The translations under genes and the position numbers were made by a program. A DNA stretch of 64,000 bases from Gammaproteobacteria bacterium (GTDB lineage: Bacteria; Pseudomonadota; Gammaproteobacteria; Pseudomonadales; Pseudohongiellaceae): positions 1 through 64,000 of the forward strand of contig JAHEGE010000002.1 in assembly GCA_024639905.1 (NCBI GenBank), written 5' to 3'. The notes under the pieces were generated by a model. It was not told the DNA's origin and searched no databases. It saw only the letters and a program-made list of their open reading frames with translations. Shown here piece by piece: positions 51,734 through 60,608 of the stretch; position 1 is the stretch's first letter, and each line of letters starts with the position of its first letter.

Positions 51734-52678
51734 ATGCGCAGATACCGCTTCGCGCTGGTAGTAGGAATAATGACGCTAGCTGCTTGCCGCAGCTACGAGG
51801 CTCCGATCGCGGAGCAGGGCGATCGTCAGGTCGTGACCCCGCCGTTGGTCGTCACTGACTCGACCCCCGATAGCGAGCTGCGCCTTCCGCAGAACGCGGC
51901 GGTCATCGTGGCGTCGGATGGTAGCACCCAGGTTAGCCGTCCGCGAAGATCCGCAGAGGTCAGCGTAAGCGAGCCGGTGCGGCGCAGCGGTTCGCCCGCG
52001 ACATCACAGCCTCGAGCTGAAGCCCCGCGTAGTCATCGGGTGCGCGATGGTGAGTCACTTTACTCCATCGCCTTTCAGTACGACCTCGACTTCCGCACAC
52101 TGGCTTTGGCGAATGCCTTGCGCGCCCCGTATACGATCTTTGTCGGCCAAGAACTGAGTCTTGCCCTCGGCGCGGGTGCCCCGGCTGCGTCTAACGTAAC
52201 GGCTAACGTGGGCACCGCGGTCCGCAATAATGGCGTTGCTCAGGCGCAGGCGGGCACTCTCGGCCGCGGCGGTGTTATGCGTCGTTCGATCGGTGGCTCC
52301 AATAGCAGTGCGCCCGATTGGCGCTGGCCTACTGAAAGCACGCGCTTGCTACGAGGCTTCGGCAGTGGTGAGGCGCGCGGCATCGATATTGCTGTACGCG
52401 ATGGCGATGCGGTAATGGCCGCCGCCGACGGTGAGGTGGTGTATTCGGGACGCGGAGTACAGGGCACCGGCGACCTCATCATACTGAGGCATAACGATCG
52501 CTATTTGAGTGCCTATGCGCACAACAGGGTTATGCTGGTAGAAGAAGGAGCGCGTGTCAGGGCTGGCGATAAGATCGCCGAGGCGGGCACTAATCTCGCT
52601 GGAGACCCGCTGCTGCACTTTGAAATCAGGGAAGAGGGAAAATCAATCGATCCAGTCGGGCTGCTGCCCAGACGCTAG
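51734..52678 (+). CDS. nlpD: Lipoprotein NlpD, LysM and degenerate LytM domains
   Basis: A 314-residue outer-membrane lipoprotein that activates an N-acetylmuramoyl-L-alanine amidase during cell separation. The lipobox is LAAC with Cys18. A LysM domain (HRVRDGESLYSIAFQYDLD, about 100-145) binds peptidoglycan. The C-terminal M23/LytM domain (about 205-310) has lost the first zinc histidine (RGIDIAV where active enzymes have a His) but keeps LLHFEIR, as expected for a non-catalytic activator. In most relatives the next gene is rpoS, whose main promoter lies within nlpD. Here the next gene is convergent fdxA. Confidence 0.93.
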   Translation: MRRYRFALVVGIMTLAACRSYEAPIAEQGDRQVVTPPLVVTDSTPDSELRLPQNAAVIVASDGSTQVSRPRRSAEVSVSEPVRRSGSPATSQPRAEAPRSHRVRDGESLYSIAFQYDLDFRTLALANALRAPYTIFVGQELSLALGAGAPAASNVTANVGTAVRNNGVAQAQAGTLGRGGVMRRSIGGSNSSAPDWRWPTESTRLLRGFGSGEARGIDIAVRDGDAVMAAADGEVVYSGRGVQGTGDLIILRHNDRYLSAYAHNRVMLVEEGARVRAGDKIAEAGTNLAGDPLLHFEIREEGKSIDPVGLLPRR

Positions 52679-52683
52679 CGGCC

Positions 52684-52742
52684 TCCCGTCACCTTGAAGT
52701 TGCAGTGAAGGCGTTCAGGCTTAAGGTGACGCGAGGCGGGAG
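52684..52742. terminator. Convergent inverted repeat between nlpD and fdxA
   Basis: A perfect 9-bp arm, CGTCACCTT (52687-52695) with AAGGTGACG (52723-52731), flanked by offset CTCCCG and CGGGAG. It fills almost the whole 70-bp gap between the convergent genes. There is no T run, so termination efficiency is uncertain. This is the position where rpoS normally lies. Confidence 0.5.
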
Positions 52743-52748
52743 CGCGGG

Positions 52749-53072
52749 TTAGCGCTCCAGATATTGCAGTTTGTTTTCTACGTCGGTGAACTCTTCAGCC
52801 TCAGGAAGCGCGTCCTTCTTCTCGGTAATATTCGGCCACACCTCGGCCAATTCCGCATTCAGCGCGAGAAATTCCTGCTGATCTTCAGGTAGTTCATCTT
52901 CGGCGAAGATCGCATCCACCGGGCACTCTGGCTCGCATAGCGCGCAATCGATGCACTCATCAGGATGGATGACGAGGAAGTTCGGGCCCTCGTAGAAACA
53001 GTCTACCGGACACACTTCAACACAGTCTGTGTGCTTACACTTAATACAGTTATCACCAACTACAAATGTCAT
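52749..53072 (-). CDS. fdxA: 7Fe ferredoxin FdxA
   Basis: A 107-residue ferredoxin with one 3Fe-4S and one 4Fe-4S cluster. Cys9, Cys12, Cys17 and Cys21 lie in the first half, and [12 protein letters not shown] (Cys40, 43, 46, 50) forms the second motif. The acidic C-terminal tail is typical of the Azotobacter FdI/FdxA type. The ATG at 53072, with GGAGAG upstream, gives the family length; a longer frame adds 19 unconserved residues. It is normally beside rpoS and mutS; mutS remains but rpoS is absent. Confidence 0.95.
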   Translation of the reverse strand: MTFVVGDNCIKCKHTDCVEVCPVDCFYEGPNFLVIHPDECIDCALCEPECPVDAIFAEDELPEDQQEFLALNAELAEVWPNITEKKDALPEAEEFTDVENKLQYLER

Positions 53073-53206
53073 GATCTCTCCGCGAATACCGCAAGGTGGC
53101 GCGTTACAGGTTACCGCCTGCGCTGCCAAAGGGGCGGCGCGGCAAATGATGCGGCGGGATTCTATCAGCTTTTTATCTAGCTTTCTCTAGGTTGATGCGA
53201 GCTCGG

Positions 53207-55897
53207 TTAAAGCTGACCCTTGAATGTGTACAGCAACGCCAATGCCTGCTTGGCGCTGAGCTCGTCCGGATCGAGTTTGGCGAGTGCCTCGACGACAGGA
53301 TGAGGCGCTGCGGCGAACAGTTCGCTCTGCATGGGCACCTGGCTGTCTTGCCGCTGTTCACCTCTCGTTTGCGCCGTCCGTAGGCTGTCACTCGCTACCG
53401 CCTGGCCAGCCGGGTGTCCGCTGACCTGCGCCGCATGGCTCTCAGCCTCGAGCTGCGCGAGCTTGCTCCGCGCGCTGTCGATCACCGCGGCGGGAATGCC
53501 AGCCAGCTGAGCGACCTGCAGTCCGTAACTCTGGTTGGCAGGTCCGGGTTTGACTGCGTGCATGAACACGATGCCGCTGTCGTGTTCGACCGCGTCGAGG
53601 TGAACATTGGCGATGCTGTCGAAATCGTCAGGCAGGCTCGTGAGTTCGAAATAGTGAGTTGCGAACAGTGTGTAGGCGTTGAGCCGCTGGGCGATATACA
53701 CCGCAGCTGCCCAGGCGAGCGAGAGGCCGTCGAAGGTGCTGGTGCCGCGGCCCACTTCATCCATGAGTACGAGGCTGTTCTCGGTCGCGTTGTGTAAGAT
53801 ATTCGCGGTCTCTGTCATCTCTACCATGAAGGTCGAACGCCCTCCGGCGAGGTCGTCCGCAGAGCCGATGCGGGTAAAGATGCGATCGATTGGGCCGAGT
53901 CGCACGCGCTTAGCGGGCACGAAGCTGCCGCAAAGGGCGAGCAATGTGATTAGCGCGGTCTGGCGCATATAGGTCGACTTACCGCCCATGTTAGGGCCGG
54001 TGATGATCAGCATCTTGCGTCGCCGATCGAGCAGCGCATCGTTAGCGACGAAGGCTGCATCGCTTACGGCTTCCACAACGGGATGGCGGCCCGCTTCGAT
54101 GTCGATTCCTGGCTCTGTATCTAGCGTGGGGCGGCAGTAGTCACCATTGACCGCGCGTTCGGCAAAACAGGTGAGCACATCGAGCTCGGCTAGCGCCTCG
54201 GCGCTGCGCTGTAACGACGCGAGGTCGGCGGCAAGTGTTTCCAGCAGCTCGTCGTATAGGGCTTTCTCCCGCGCGAGCGACTTACTGCGGGCGCTGAGCA
54301 CCTTGTCTTCGAATTCTTTGAGCTCGGGGGTGATAAAACGCTCTGCGTTCTTCAATGTCTGCCTGCGGATATATTCGGCGGGCATCTCTGCGCCTGCCTG
54401 GCCTTTGCTGATTTCGATGTAATAACCGTGCACGCGGTTGTAGCCAACCTTCAGCGTCGCGATGCCAGTGCGAGCCTTCTCCTTTACCTCCAGATCGATG
54501 AGGAACTGGCCAGCGTTGCTGCTAAGGTTGCGCAGTTCGTCGAGTTCGGCGTCGAAGCCGGTGGCGATCACGCCGCCTTCGCGGATGACAACCGGTGGGT
54601 CCGCTTCAAGCGCTTGGCAAAGCAGCGCGTGCGGCGCGGGGAATTCGGCGATCTGTGCCGCTAAGACGCCGAGGGCAAAATCACCCTCAGCGAGTGAGTC
54701 GCGCTGGGTCGCTGCGAGCTTCGATTGCAGCAGTGGAAGCTGTCCGAGGCTGTCGCGCAGTTTCGCGAGGTCGCGCGGTCGTGCTGAGCGCAGGCCAAGA
54801 CGGGCGAGGATGCGTTCGACATCACCGATGCCGCCGAGGACCTCGGCGATAGGCTCGAAGTGGTAGTTGTGCATCAAAGCCGCCACACGATCCTGCCGCC
54901 TAACGAGTACCGAGGTGTCACGTAGAGGGCGATTGATCCAGCGTGCCAGCAGGCGGCCGCCCATCGCCGTAGAGGTGGTGTCGAGCACGGACAGGAGAGT
55001 GTTATCGCGCCTGCCCGAGAGGTTGATATCGAGTTCCAGATTGCGGCGACTCGCCGCGTCGAGGATCACGCTGTCTTCGAGTTGCTCGACGCTAAGCCCC
55101 TGAATATGAGGCAACTCCGTGCGCTGGGTGTCGCGCGCGTATTGCAGCAAGCAGCCCGCTGCCTGCAGCGCCGTGTGGAGTTCTTCGCAGCCGAATGCGC
55201 TCAAGTCGCGGGTTTTGAAATGCGTCGTTAAGGTGCGCTGCGCATTGTCCAGTTCGAATTCCCACACCGGCCGCTTCCGTTTGGCGGGGTGGCGTACCGA
55301 TTCCATGGCCGGCTCAAGCTCCTCCTGAAAAAGGATCTCCGCAGGTCGCAGGCGCTCAATTTCGGCGCGCATCGCCTCCAAGCCATACACTTCGCTGAGC
55401 ACGAAGCGGCCGCTGCTGATATTCATCGATGCGAGTCCGAACGCGGTGCTGGCATCGAGCTCGCGCGCGTTCGCCTGAACAGACAGGCAGAGCAACGAGT
55501 TGTCGCGCCCCTCGTCGAGCAGCGCCTCGTCACTCACTGTGCCCGGGGTGATGACCCGCACCACCTTGCGCTCTACTGGACCCTTGCTAGTTGCCGGGTC
55601 TCCGATCTGTTCGCCAATCGCCACCGAGACCCCGGCGGCCACGAGTTTTGCGAGGTAGCGGTCGGCAGCATGGTAGGGGATGCCGCACATGGGAATGGGC
55701 TGTCCGCCCGACTTGCCGCGCGCAGTCAGCGTGATGTCCAGAATTCGCGCCGCGACCTTCGCGTCCTCATAGAAAAGCTCGTAAAAATCGCCCATGCGAT
55801 AGAACAAGAGGCCATCGGGATGCTGCGCTTTGATGCTCAGATACTGCTGCATCATCGGGGTGTGAGGGGGTTGGGACATCGAGAATCTTTTTGTCAT
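53207..55897 (-). CDS. mutS: DNA mismatch repair protein MutS
   Basis: An 896-residue mismatch-recognition ATPase. The mismatch-probing F-Y-E is at residues 38-40 in RMGDFYELF. Connector, core and clamp domains follow, and the Walker [10 protein letters not shown] is at about 634-642, with a later [13 protein letters not shown] second ATG six codons downstream (55879, starting [13 protein letters not shown]) is an equally good start; neither has a strong ribosome site. It is followed on the same strand by fdxA and is divergent from pncC. Confidence 0.96.
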   Translation of the reverse strand: MTKRFSMSQPPHTPMMQQYLSIKAQHPDGLLFYRMGDFYELFYEDAKVAARILDITLTARGKSGGQPIPMCGIPYHAADRYLAKLVAAGVSVAIGEQIGDPATSKGPVERKVVRVITPGTVSDEALLDEGRDNSLLCLSVQANARELDASTAFGLASMNISSGRFVLSEVYGLEAMRAEIERLRPAEILFQEELEPAMESVRHPAKRKRPVWEFELDNAQRTLTTHFKTRDLSAFGCEELHTALQAAGCLLQYARDTQRTELPHIQGLSVEQLEDSVILDAASRRNLELDINLSGRRDNTLLSVLDTTSTAMGGRLLARWINRPLRDTSVLVRRQDRVAALMHNYHFEPIAEVLGGIGDVERILARLGLRSARPRDLAKLRDSLGQLPLLQSKLAATQRDSLAEGDFALGVLAAQIAEFPAPHALLCQALEADPPVVIREGGVIATGFDAELDELRNLSSNAGQFLIDLEVKEKARTGIATLKVGYNRVHGYYIEISKGQAGAEMPAEYIRRQTLKNAERFITPELKEFEDKVLSARSKSLAREKALYDELLETLAADLASLQRSAEALAELDVLTCFAERAVNGDYCRPTLDTEPGIDIEAGRHPVVEAVSDAAFVANDALLDRRRKMLIITGPNMGGKSTYMRQTALITLLALCGSFVPAKRVRLGPIDRIFTRIGSADDLAGGRSTFMVEMTETANILHNATENSLVLMDEVGRGTSTFDGLSLAWAAAVYIAQRLNAYTLFATHYFELTSLPDDFDSIANVHLDAVEHDSGIVFMHAVKPGPANQSYGLQVAQLAGIPAAVIDSARSKLAQLEAESHAAQVSGHPAGQAVASDSLRTAQTRGEQRQDSQVPMQSELFAAAPHPVVEALAKLDPDELSAKQALALLYTFKGQL

Positions 55898-56046
55898 GGG
55901 CAGTGGAGTAATCGTTGCTCCGCATTCTATCTAGGTGGTCATGCGAAGGGTAGTGATGATTCTGCACTAGGGGCACCCTCGCTGCGTTGTGCGGGGAGTT
56001 TGCGGCTGTATAATCGACTCAAGAAAGCACAGTGAGTTAGCAGCCA

Positions 56047-56541
56047 ATGCCCATATCCGACAGTTTAGTAGACGCCGCGACGCACAGCCTTGCCACGGCG
56101 TTAATTCGCCGCGGATTCATCGCGGCAACGGCAGAGTCATGCACCGGTGGTGGCATAGCTGCTGCGCTCACTGCGTTGCCAGGCAGTTCCCAATGGTTCG
56201 ATTCGGGTTTCGTGACCTACTCCAACGGGGCCAAGCAGCGCATGCTGGGGGTGAACCCTGAGCATTTTCGCGAGACTGGGCCGGGGGCGGTGAGCGAAGA
56301 GGTGGTGCTCGAGATGAGTCTCGGCGCGGTGGCACGAAGTGCGGCAGACGTGTCTATGGCGGTCAGTGGCGTTGCTGGTCCCACGGGCGGTAGCGCTGAA
56401 AAGCCCGTAGGTACTGTATGGATAGGTTGGTGTGTCGACGGCGTGGCCAGCGCAGAGCGCTTTCTGTTCGAAGGTGACAGGCAGGCGATACGCGACGCGA
56501 CAATACTGGCCGCCTTGGATGGGCTGCTCGCTCGCCTCTAA
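56047..56541 (+). CDS. pncC: Nicotinamide-nucleotide amidohydrolase PncC (CinA C-terminal domain)
   Basis: A 164-residue single-domain protein of the CinA C-terminal family that deamidates NMN to nicotinate mononucleotide. The nucleophile Ser31 is in TAESCTGGG. Tyr58 and Lys63 lie in VTYSNGAKQRMLGV, and AVSGVAGPTGGS follows. There is no N-terminal molybdopterin-like domain, so this is the short stand-alone form. It precedes recA, the common arrangement in gammaproteobacteria, but two LexA boxes and a long leader lie in between. Confidence 0.93.
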   Translation: MPISDSLVDAATHSLATALIRRGFIAATAESCTGGGIAAALTALPGSSQWFDSGFVTYSNGAKQRMLGVNPEHFRETGPGAVSEEVVLEMSLGAVARSAADVSMAVSGVAGPTGGSAEKPVGTVWIGWCVDGVASAERFLFEGDRQAIRDATILAALDGLLARL

Positions 56542-56590
56542 CTTTCGAGCGCGCAAGATTCGGCTAAAGGAATTGTCCTGTAAGCCAATA

Positions 56591-56610
56591 TACTGGTTGT
56601 CTGTACAGTA
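56591..56610 (+). promoter_or_regulatory. LexA box 1 of recA
   Basis: TACTG-N10-CAGTA, a perfect match to the outer bases of the gammaproteobacterial SOS box, although the inner CTGT half reads CTGG. It lies 252 bp before the recA start. Confidence 0.75.
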
Positions 56611-56628
56611 AAAGTTTGATTTAATCAG

Positions 56629-56648
56629 CACTGTTCAAGCATACAGTA
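56629..56648 (+). promoter_or_regulatory. LexA box 2 of recA
   Basis: CTGT-N8-ACAG (56631-56646), an exact core SOS box, 38 bp centre-to-centre from box 1. It covers the expected -10 region downstream of TTGATT at 56616-56621, so bound LexA would block the promoter directly. Confidence 0.85.
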
Positions 56649-56730
56649 AAAGCCAAGTTGGCACGGTAGGCGGCAGGGAGCTGAATATCTGCCCAAATTA
56701 GCGAATCGCCTAGGACAGGCTATTCTAGTA

Positions 56731-56816
56731 GATGAGACGGACCATTCGATGCGCCTCATCCGACAAACGAATACTCACGGAACAAGGCTTCGGTTGTGCC
56801 ATTAACAGCATTTTTT
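56731..56816 (+). other. Structured part of the recA leader
   Basis: GATGAG (56731-56736) can pair with CTCATC (56755-56760). ATTCG inside that loop (56744-56748) can pair with CGAAT downstream (56768-56772), giving interlocked or alternative pairings. A weak hairpin GTTGT/ACAGC runs directly into a seven-T run. Function unknown; by eye only. Confidence 0.35.
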
Positions 56817-56861
56817 TCATGCGGTTACCAATGAAACCAATAAACAATAGGAAGCAATGAC

Positions 56862-57947
56862 ATGGTTGACGAAAGCAAGGATAAGGCACTAGCGGCGGCG
56901 CTCTCACAGATTGAGCGTCAATTCGGCAAGGGATCGATGATGCGCCTCGGCGACAGCGAGCGCGAGGCTATTCCGTCTATTTCTACTGGCTCCCTCGGCC
57001 TCGATATCGCGTTGGGCATAGGGGGTTTGCCGCGAGGTCGTATCGTCGAGATTTACGGCCCTGAGTCTTCCGGCAAGACAACCCTGACGCTGCAAGTGAT
57101 CGCTGAGGCACAAAAGGCGGGTGGCAGCTGTGCGTTTATCGATGCCGAGCATGCGCTGGATCCGGTGTATGCCGAGGCGTTGGGCGTCGACGTCGACAAT
57201 CTCCTCGTAAGCCAGCCCGACACCGGAGAGCAGGCGCTCGAGATCTGCGACATGGTCGTGCGCTCGGGTGCGCTGGATGTTGTAGTTATCGACTCCGTAG
57301 CGGCGCTCACGCCCAAGGCAGAGATCGAGGGCGACATGGGCGACAGCCATATGGGTTTGCAGGCGCGACTCATGTCGCAGGCGCTGCGTAAGATGACGGG
57401 CAATATTAAGAATTCGAATACTCTAGTCATCTTCATTAACCAGATTCGAATGAAGATTGGTGTGATGTTTGGTTCTCCCGAGACTACCACGGGCGGCAAT
57501 GCGCTCAAATTCTATTCCTCTGTGCGCCTCGACATCCGCCGCATCGGCTCTATAAAAGAGGGCGACGAGGTGGTGGGTAATGAGACTCGCGTGAAGGTTG
57601 TGAAGAACAAGGTTGCGCCGCCGTTCCGTCAGACTGAATTCCAAATCATGTACGGCAAGGGCATTCATCGCTTGGGCGAGGTGATCGACCTCGGCGTGAA
57701 ACTCGACCTGGTCGAAAAATCGGGTGCTTGGTATGCGTACCAGGGCGACAAGATTGGCCAAGGCAAGAAGAATGCGTCCGCGTACTTAGAAGAAAATCCG
57801 AAGATCGCTGCTGAAATTGAGGCGCAGATTCGCCAGAAGTTGCTGGCGGACCCCAAGGCTCAGGCTGCGGCGGAAGCGGCTGCTCGCGCAGAAGCTCGTG
57901 CATCGGCGAACGACGAGGCTGTCGAGGCGGATGCGTCGAACGGCTAG
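56862..57947 (+). CDS. recA: Recombinase RecA
   Basis: A 361-residue ATPase that forms filaments on single-stranded DNA, drives strand exchange and stimulates LexA self-cleavage. Walker A GPESSGKT is at 66-73, Walker B is in VVIDSVAAL, and loop L2 lies in the [22 protein letters not shown] region. The C terminus is acidic and Ala-rich. SOS control is indicated by the two LexA boxes upstream. The recX start lies within its last codons. Confidence 0.98.
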   Translation: MVDESKDKALAAALSQIERQFGKGSMMRLGDSEREAIPSISTGSLGLDIALGIGGLPRGRIVEIYGPESSGKTTLTLQVIAEAQKAGGSCAFIDAEHALDPVYAEALGVDVDNLLVSQPDTGEQALEICDMVVRSGALDVVVIDSVAALTPKAEIEGDMGDSHMGLQARLMSQALRKMTGNIKNSNTLVIFINQIRMKIGVMFGSPETTTGGNALKFYSSVRLDIRRIGSIKEGDEVVGNETRVKVVKNKVAPPFRQTEFQIMYGKGIHRLGEVIDLGVKLDLVEKSGAWYAYQGDKIGQGKKNASAYLEENPKIAAEIEAQIRQKLLADPKAQAAAEAAARAEARASANDEAVEADASNG

Positions 57948-58482
57948 AGAAAACCTCGAAGGCGAGGGCGACAGGCCTTCGCTTTCGAAGAAGGCTCAGC
58001 GCTCTCAAGAGCCTGCTCCCATCAAGATTCGCCGCGCGGCAATGGACTCTTTGGCGCGTCGCGAACATTCTTACGCTGAGCTCGCGCGTAAGCTACTCAC
58101 CAAATTTGCAGACAACCCTGACGTCGATCGCGAGTCTATCGATGAGCAACTGTCGCGCCTACGCGATCAAGGTCTTCAGTCCGATACCCGATTTGCTGAG
58201 GCCTATGTCCGCTATCGTAAGACGCGCGGGTTTAGCTATCTGCATATACGGGCAGACCTCCTAGGGCGCGGTGTGAGCGAAGCTCTCATCGAGGCGTATC
58301 TATTCGAAGACGATGAGGATTGGCTTGCTATGGCCGAATCGCTTGTCGAGAAGAGGCTTCGCTCGGATGACGATCGCCGCTTCGGGGGCAAGGCGCATCT
58401 TAAGCTGACACGCTTTCTGGAATCGCGAGGATTTACTCAGGCGACGATACGTCGGGTTCTCGACGCCAAATTTCTTCGCTAG
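57931..58482 (+). CDS. recX: RecA regulatory protein RecX
   Basis: A 183-residue small helical protein that limits RecA filament extension. Three RecX tandem helical repeats are visible, including [38 protein letters not shown] and [19 protein letters not shown]. The ATG at 57931 overlaps recA by 17 bp with GAGG just upstream; longer frames begin inside recA with an arginine-rich unconserved stretch. Coupling to recA keeps RecX at a low ratio in the SOS response. Confidence 0.92.
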   Translation: MRRTARENLEGEGDRPSLSKKAQRSQEPAPIKIRRAAMDSLARREHSYAELARKLLTKFADNPDVDRESIDEQLSRLRDQGLQSDTRFAEAYVRYRKTRGFSYLHIRADLLGRGVSEALIEAYLFEDDEDWLAMAESLVEKRLRSDDDRRFGGKAHLKLTRFLESRGFTQATIRRVLDAKFLR

Positions 58483-58535
58483 CGCGGGCTTAGGTTCGCT
58501 GGCGCAGGGTCTGCTCATTTAAGTTGCGTCCGCAT

Positions 58536-58546
58536 AGTGCGATAAT
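58536..58546 (+). promoter_or_regulatory. Possible extended -10 promoter for the DUF1015 gene
   Basis: TGCGATAAT (58538-58546) fits an extended -10. The -35 position (TTTAAG) is poor. It lies 38 bp before the chosen ATG. Speculative. Confidence 0.3.
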
Positions 58547-58583
58547 GAGCGCGTCTGACCTTTATTTCTTATCAGGATCCCTC

Positions 58584-59846
58584 ATGTCTCTCTTACCTCT
58601 CATACGCTCTTTTCGTGGTATTCGTCCGGTTGCCGAGCTGGCAGCTAAAGTCGCCTCACATCCTTACGATGTGCTCAACCGAGAAGAGGCTTACGAGCTA
58701 GCCAAAGACAATCCTCTGAGCTTCCTCCACATCAATAAGCCCGAAGTCGACATGCCGACAGACGTGAGTGTCTATGATCCTAGCGTCTATGCCAAAGGAC
58801 GCGAGAATCTCGATCGATTTATCGCAGAGGGGACGCTAAAGCAAGATGCGGTTGCGACGCTTTACGTCTATAAGCAGGTGATGGGCGAACACGCGCAAGT
58901 GGGTATTGTCGCCGCGGCGTCGGTAGAGGCTTACGACAACGACCTCATCAAGAAGCATGAATTTACTCGTCCAGTGAAAGAGGACGATCGCGTTAACCAC
59001 ATGGATGCACTCGATGCTCAAGTGGGTCCTGTGTTTTTGACGTACAAGGCTCTGGCGTCTATCGACGCCAAGATCGCGACGGTTACGGCAAATGCCCCCG
59101 ATTATGATTTCGAAGCTGACGATGACACCCGCCACGTGTTCTGGGTGATTCGCGACGAGGCGCTTGTGCGTGCAATCGAAGGCGAGATCAATGCGCTAGA
59201 CTGTCTCTACGTGGCCGACGGTCATCACCGTTCGGCGGCAGCGTCACGAGTTAAGAAGCTGCGTGAGGCGGCTAACCCCGCGCATACCGGCGACGAAGCC
59301 TATAATTTCTTCCTTACCGTTTTGTTTCCGCACAATCAGATGCAGATCCTCGATTACAATCGTCTAGTCGCCGACCTCAACGGGCATTCGGTTAACGATT
59401 TCCTCGCAGCACTCGCCCCGCATTTCGATATCGAGTTAGTAGACGGTGAGGCGCGACCTAGTGCTGCGCGTGAGTTTGGATTCTATGCCGATAAGCAGTG
59501 GTACCGACTGACTGCAAACACTGAGTTGTTGGGCATCATCGATGACACTGATCCTGTCGCGAGCCTCGACGTGAGTATCCTGCAAGACTACGTCTTCGGG
59601 CCGCTATTGAATATTCTCGATCAGCGCACTGATAGCCGCGTGGATTTTGTGGGAGGAATTCGAGGCCTCGGCGAGCTTGAGCGTCGCACGGCTGGCGCAG
59701 ACTGGCAGGCTGCATTCGCGCTATATCCGACATCTATCGAGAGTCTGATGCTGATCGCGGATGCGGGCGAGGTTATGCCGCCAAAATCGACTTGGTTCGA
59801 GCCTAAGCTCAAGAGCGGCTTGGTGGTGCACTCGCTGAACAGCTAG
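58584..59846 (+). CDS. DUF1015 family protein (SerK/SbnI-like, possible free-serine kinase)
   Basis: A 420-residue cytoplasmic protein. It begins with the family block LIRSFRGIRPV, then KVASHPYDVLNREEA and NPLSFLHINKPE. The central YVADGHHRSAAASRVKKL (about 211-228) resembles the ParB/sulfiredoxin-type DGHHR motif shared with SbnI and archaeal free-serine kinases, so an ATP- or ADP-dependent kinase of a small molecule is plausible. Substrate and role are not shown by this sequence. The ATG at 58584 follows AGGA at the right spacing; an upstream in-frame ATG adds 20 unconserved residues. It has its own strong terminator, and neighbours recX and ibpA suggest no pathway link. Confidence 0.8.
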   Translation: MSLLPLIRSFRGIRPVAELAAKVASHPYDVLNREEAYELAKDNPLSFLHINKPEVDMPTDVSVYDPSVYAKGRENLDRFIAEGTLKQDAVATLYVYKQVMGEHAQVGIVAAASVEAYDNDLIKKHEFTRPVKEDDRVNHMDALDAQVGPVFLTYKALASIDAKIATVTANAPDYDFEADDDTRHVFWVIRDEALVRAIEGEINALDCLYVADGHHRSAAASRVKKLREAANPAHTGDEAYNFFLTVLFPHNQMQILDYNRLVADLNGHSVNDFLAALAPHFDIELVDGEARPSAAREFGFYADKQWYRLTANTELLGIIDDTDPVASLDVSILQDYVFGPLLNILDQRTDSRVDFVGGIRGLGELERRTAGADWQAAFALYPTSIESLMLIADAGEVMPPKSTWFEPKLKSGLVVHSLNS

Positions 59847-59861
59847 GAAATTGAAAACAAG

Positions 59862-59900
59862 AAACCTCTGGGCGACACCACTCACCCAGAGGTTTTTTTT
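59862..59900 (+). terminator. Intrinsic terminator after the DUF1015 gene
   Basis: Perfect 11-bp stem, AAACCTCTGGG (59862-59872) with CCCAGAGGTTT (59885-59895), followed by a run of eight T. The left arm starts with A's, so it may also stop leftward ibpA transcripts. Confidence 0.92.
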
Positions 59901-59909
59901 GCCTGGCTT

Positions 59910-60374
59910 CTAGCCGGCAGACCGTTTAGCCACGTCTACGAGCTTCGGGCGTTCAGCATTGATGGGAATCTGCCGCGGGCGCATGGCCTCGGGGATAACC
60001 TTAACGAGGTCGATGTGTAACAGCCCGTTGGCGAGTTTGGCGCCGGTAACTTCCACGTGGTCGGCAAGCTGGAAGCGGCGTTCGAAATTGCGCGCAGCGA
60101 TGCCCTGATACAGGAAGTTTCGTGTCTCATCCTGTGCGGCTTTTTTGCCAGTGACGGTCAGGGTCTGCTTTTCCGACTGCAGTGCTAACTCGTCTTCAAC
60201 GAAGCCTGCAACGGCCATAGTGATTTGGTATTTATCTGAACCCACCGCCTCAATGTTATAAGGGGGGTAGCTCGGCTGATTGGCGTCGTTGCGATTAACC
60301 GCATCGAGCATGTTTGACAAATGGTCGAAGCCGATAGTGGAACGGTAAAGGGGTGAAAAGTCGAAGTTACGCAT
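59910..60374 (-). CDS. ibpA: Small heat-shock protein, IbpA family
   Basis: A 154-residue Hsp20 chaperone that binds unfolding proteins and keeps them ready for DnaK/ClpB. The N terminus (MRNFDFSPLYRSTIGFDHL) is typical of IbpA/B. The alpha-crystallin domain spans about 38-125 (YNIEAVGSDKYQITMAVAGF ... GLLHIDLVKVIPE), and a C-terminal RQIPIN carries the I-x-I anchor. Regulation looks classical: a sigma-32-like promoter at 60481-60509 and a ROSE-like RNA thermometer over the ribosome site. Confidence 0.95.
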   Translation of the reverse strand: MRNFDFSPLYRSTIGFDHLSNMLDAVNRNDANQPSYPPYNIEAVGSDKYQITMAVAGFVEDELALQSEKQTLTVTGKKAAQDETRNFLYQGIAARNFERRFQLADHVEVTGAKLANGLLHIDLVKVIPEAMRPRQIPINAERPKLVDVAKRSAG

Positions 60375-60474
60375 AATATATCCTCAGATTAAGCAATATA
60401 GTCTTTAAGTGGCAGCCTCTCCTTGCGCGAACGCAGTGGGACCAGGCTGTGGCGACCTCTTATGAGCCCCGCCT
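60375..60474 (-). ncRNA. ROSE-like RNA thermometer in the ibpA leader
   Basis: On the minus strand the Shine-Dalgarno AGGA (60384-60381), six bases before the start codon, can pair with UUGCU (60396-60392) across a short loop. That gives U-A, U-G, a bulged G, C-G and U-A, the hallmark of ROSE elements. Upstream is a UGCG-UUCG-CGCA hairpin (about 60425-60436) and other G/C-rich pairing. The leader is about 100 nt, as in known ibpA ROSE elements. Pairing was assigned by eye, not by folding. Confidence 0.65.
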
Positions 60475-60480
60475 ACTGTC

Positions 60481-60509
60481 TATATAGTGCGCCTTGATCC
60501 GTTTTCAAG
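60481..60509 (-). promoter_or_regulatory. Sigma-32-type heat-shock promoter of ibpA
   Basis: Minus strand: CTTGAA (60509-60504), 14 bp, then CACTATATA (60489-60481), against the RpoH consensus CTTGAA-N13-15-CCCCATNTA. It is 100-130 bp upstream of ibpA, consistent with the structured leader. Confidence 0.65.
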
Positions 60510-60538
60510 CCCGGTCGCGACTCTTTTATGTGTTCTAT

Positions 60539-60572
60539 AAAAAATGGCCTAGACACTATTGCCTAGGCCATT
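60539..60572 (-). terminator. Intrinsic terminator after prpD
   Basis: Perfect 10-bp stem AATGGCCTAG with CTAGGCCATT, followed on the minus strand by a run of T (A's at 60539-60544 on the plus strand). It ends the prpBCD transcript before the ibpA promoter. Confidence 0.9.
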
Positions 60573-60608
60573 CGATTGACTCAGCCGACTAGCTCGGCGA
60601 CAGGGTGC

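Larger units (their letters stand above)
56542..56861. other. pncC-recA regulatory region
   Basis: A 320-bp region holding two LexA boxes (56591-56610 and 56629-56648) and a -35-like TTGATT at 56616-56621 between them. A leader of about 210 nt follows, containing potential hairpins and a T7 run at 56810-56816. A 60-codon minus-strand open frame here overlaps the recA start and has no gene-like features. A ribosome site AGGAAG lies at 56849-56854. Confidence 0.7.

Noticed and set aside
55289-56035. 248-codon plus-strand open frame opposite the 5' end of mutS
   Set aside because: It lies antisense to well-conserved MutS sequence and its product matches nothing recognisable.
56725-56907. 60-codon minus-strand open frame in the recA leader
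   Set aside because: It overlaps the recA start and has no ribosome site; the region is better explained as a regulatory leader.
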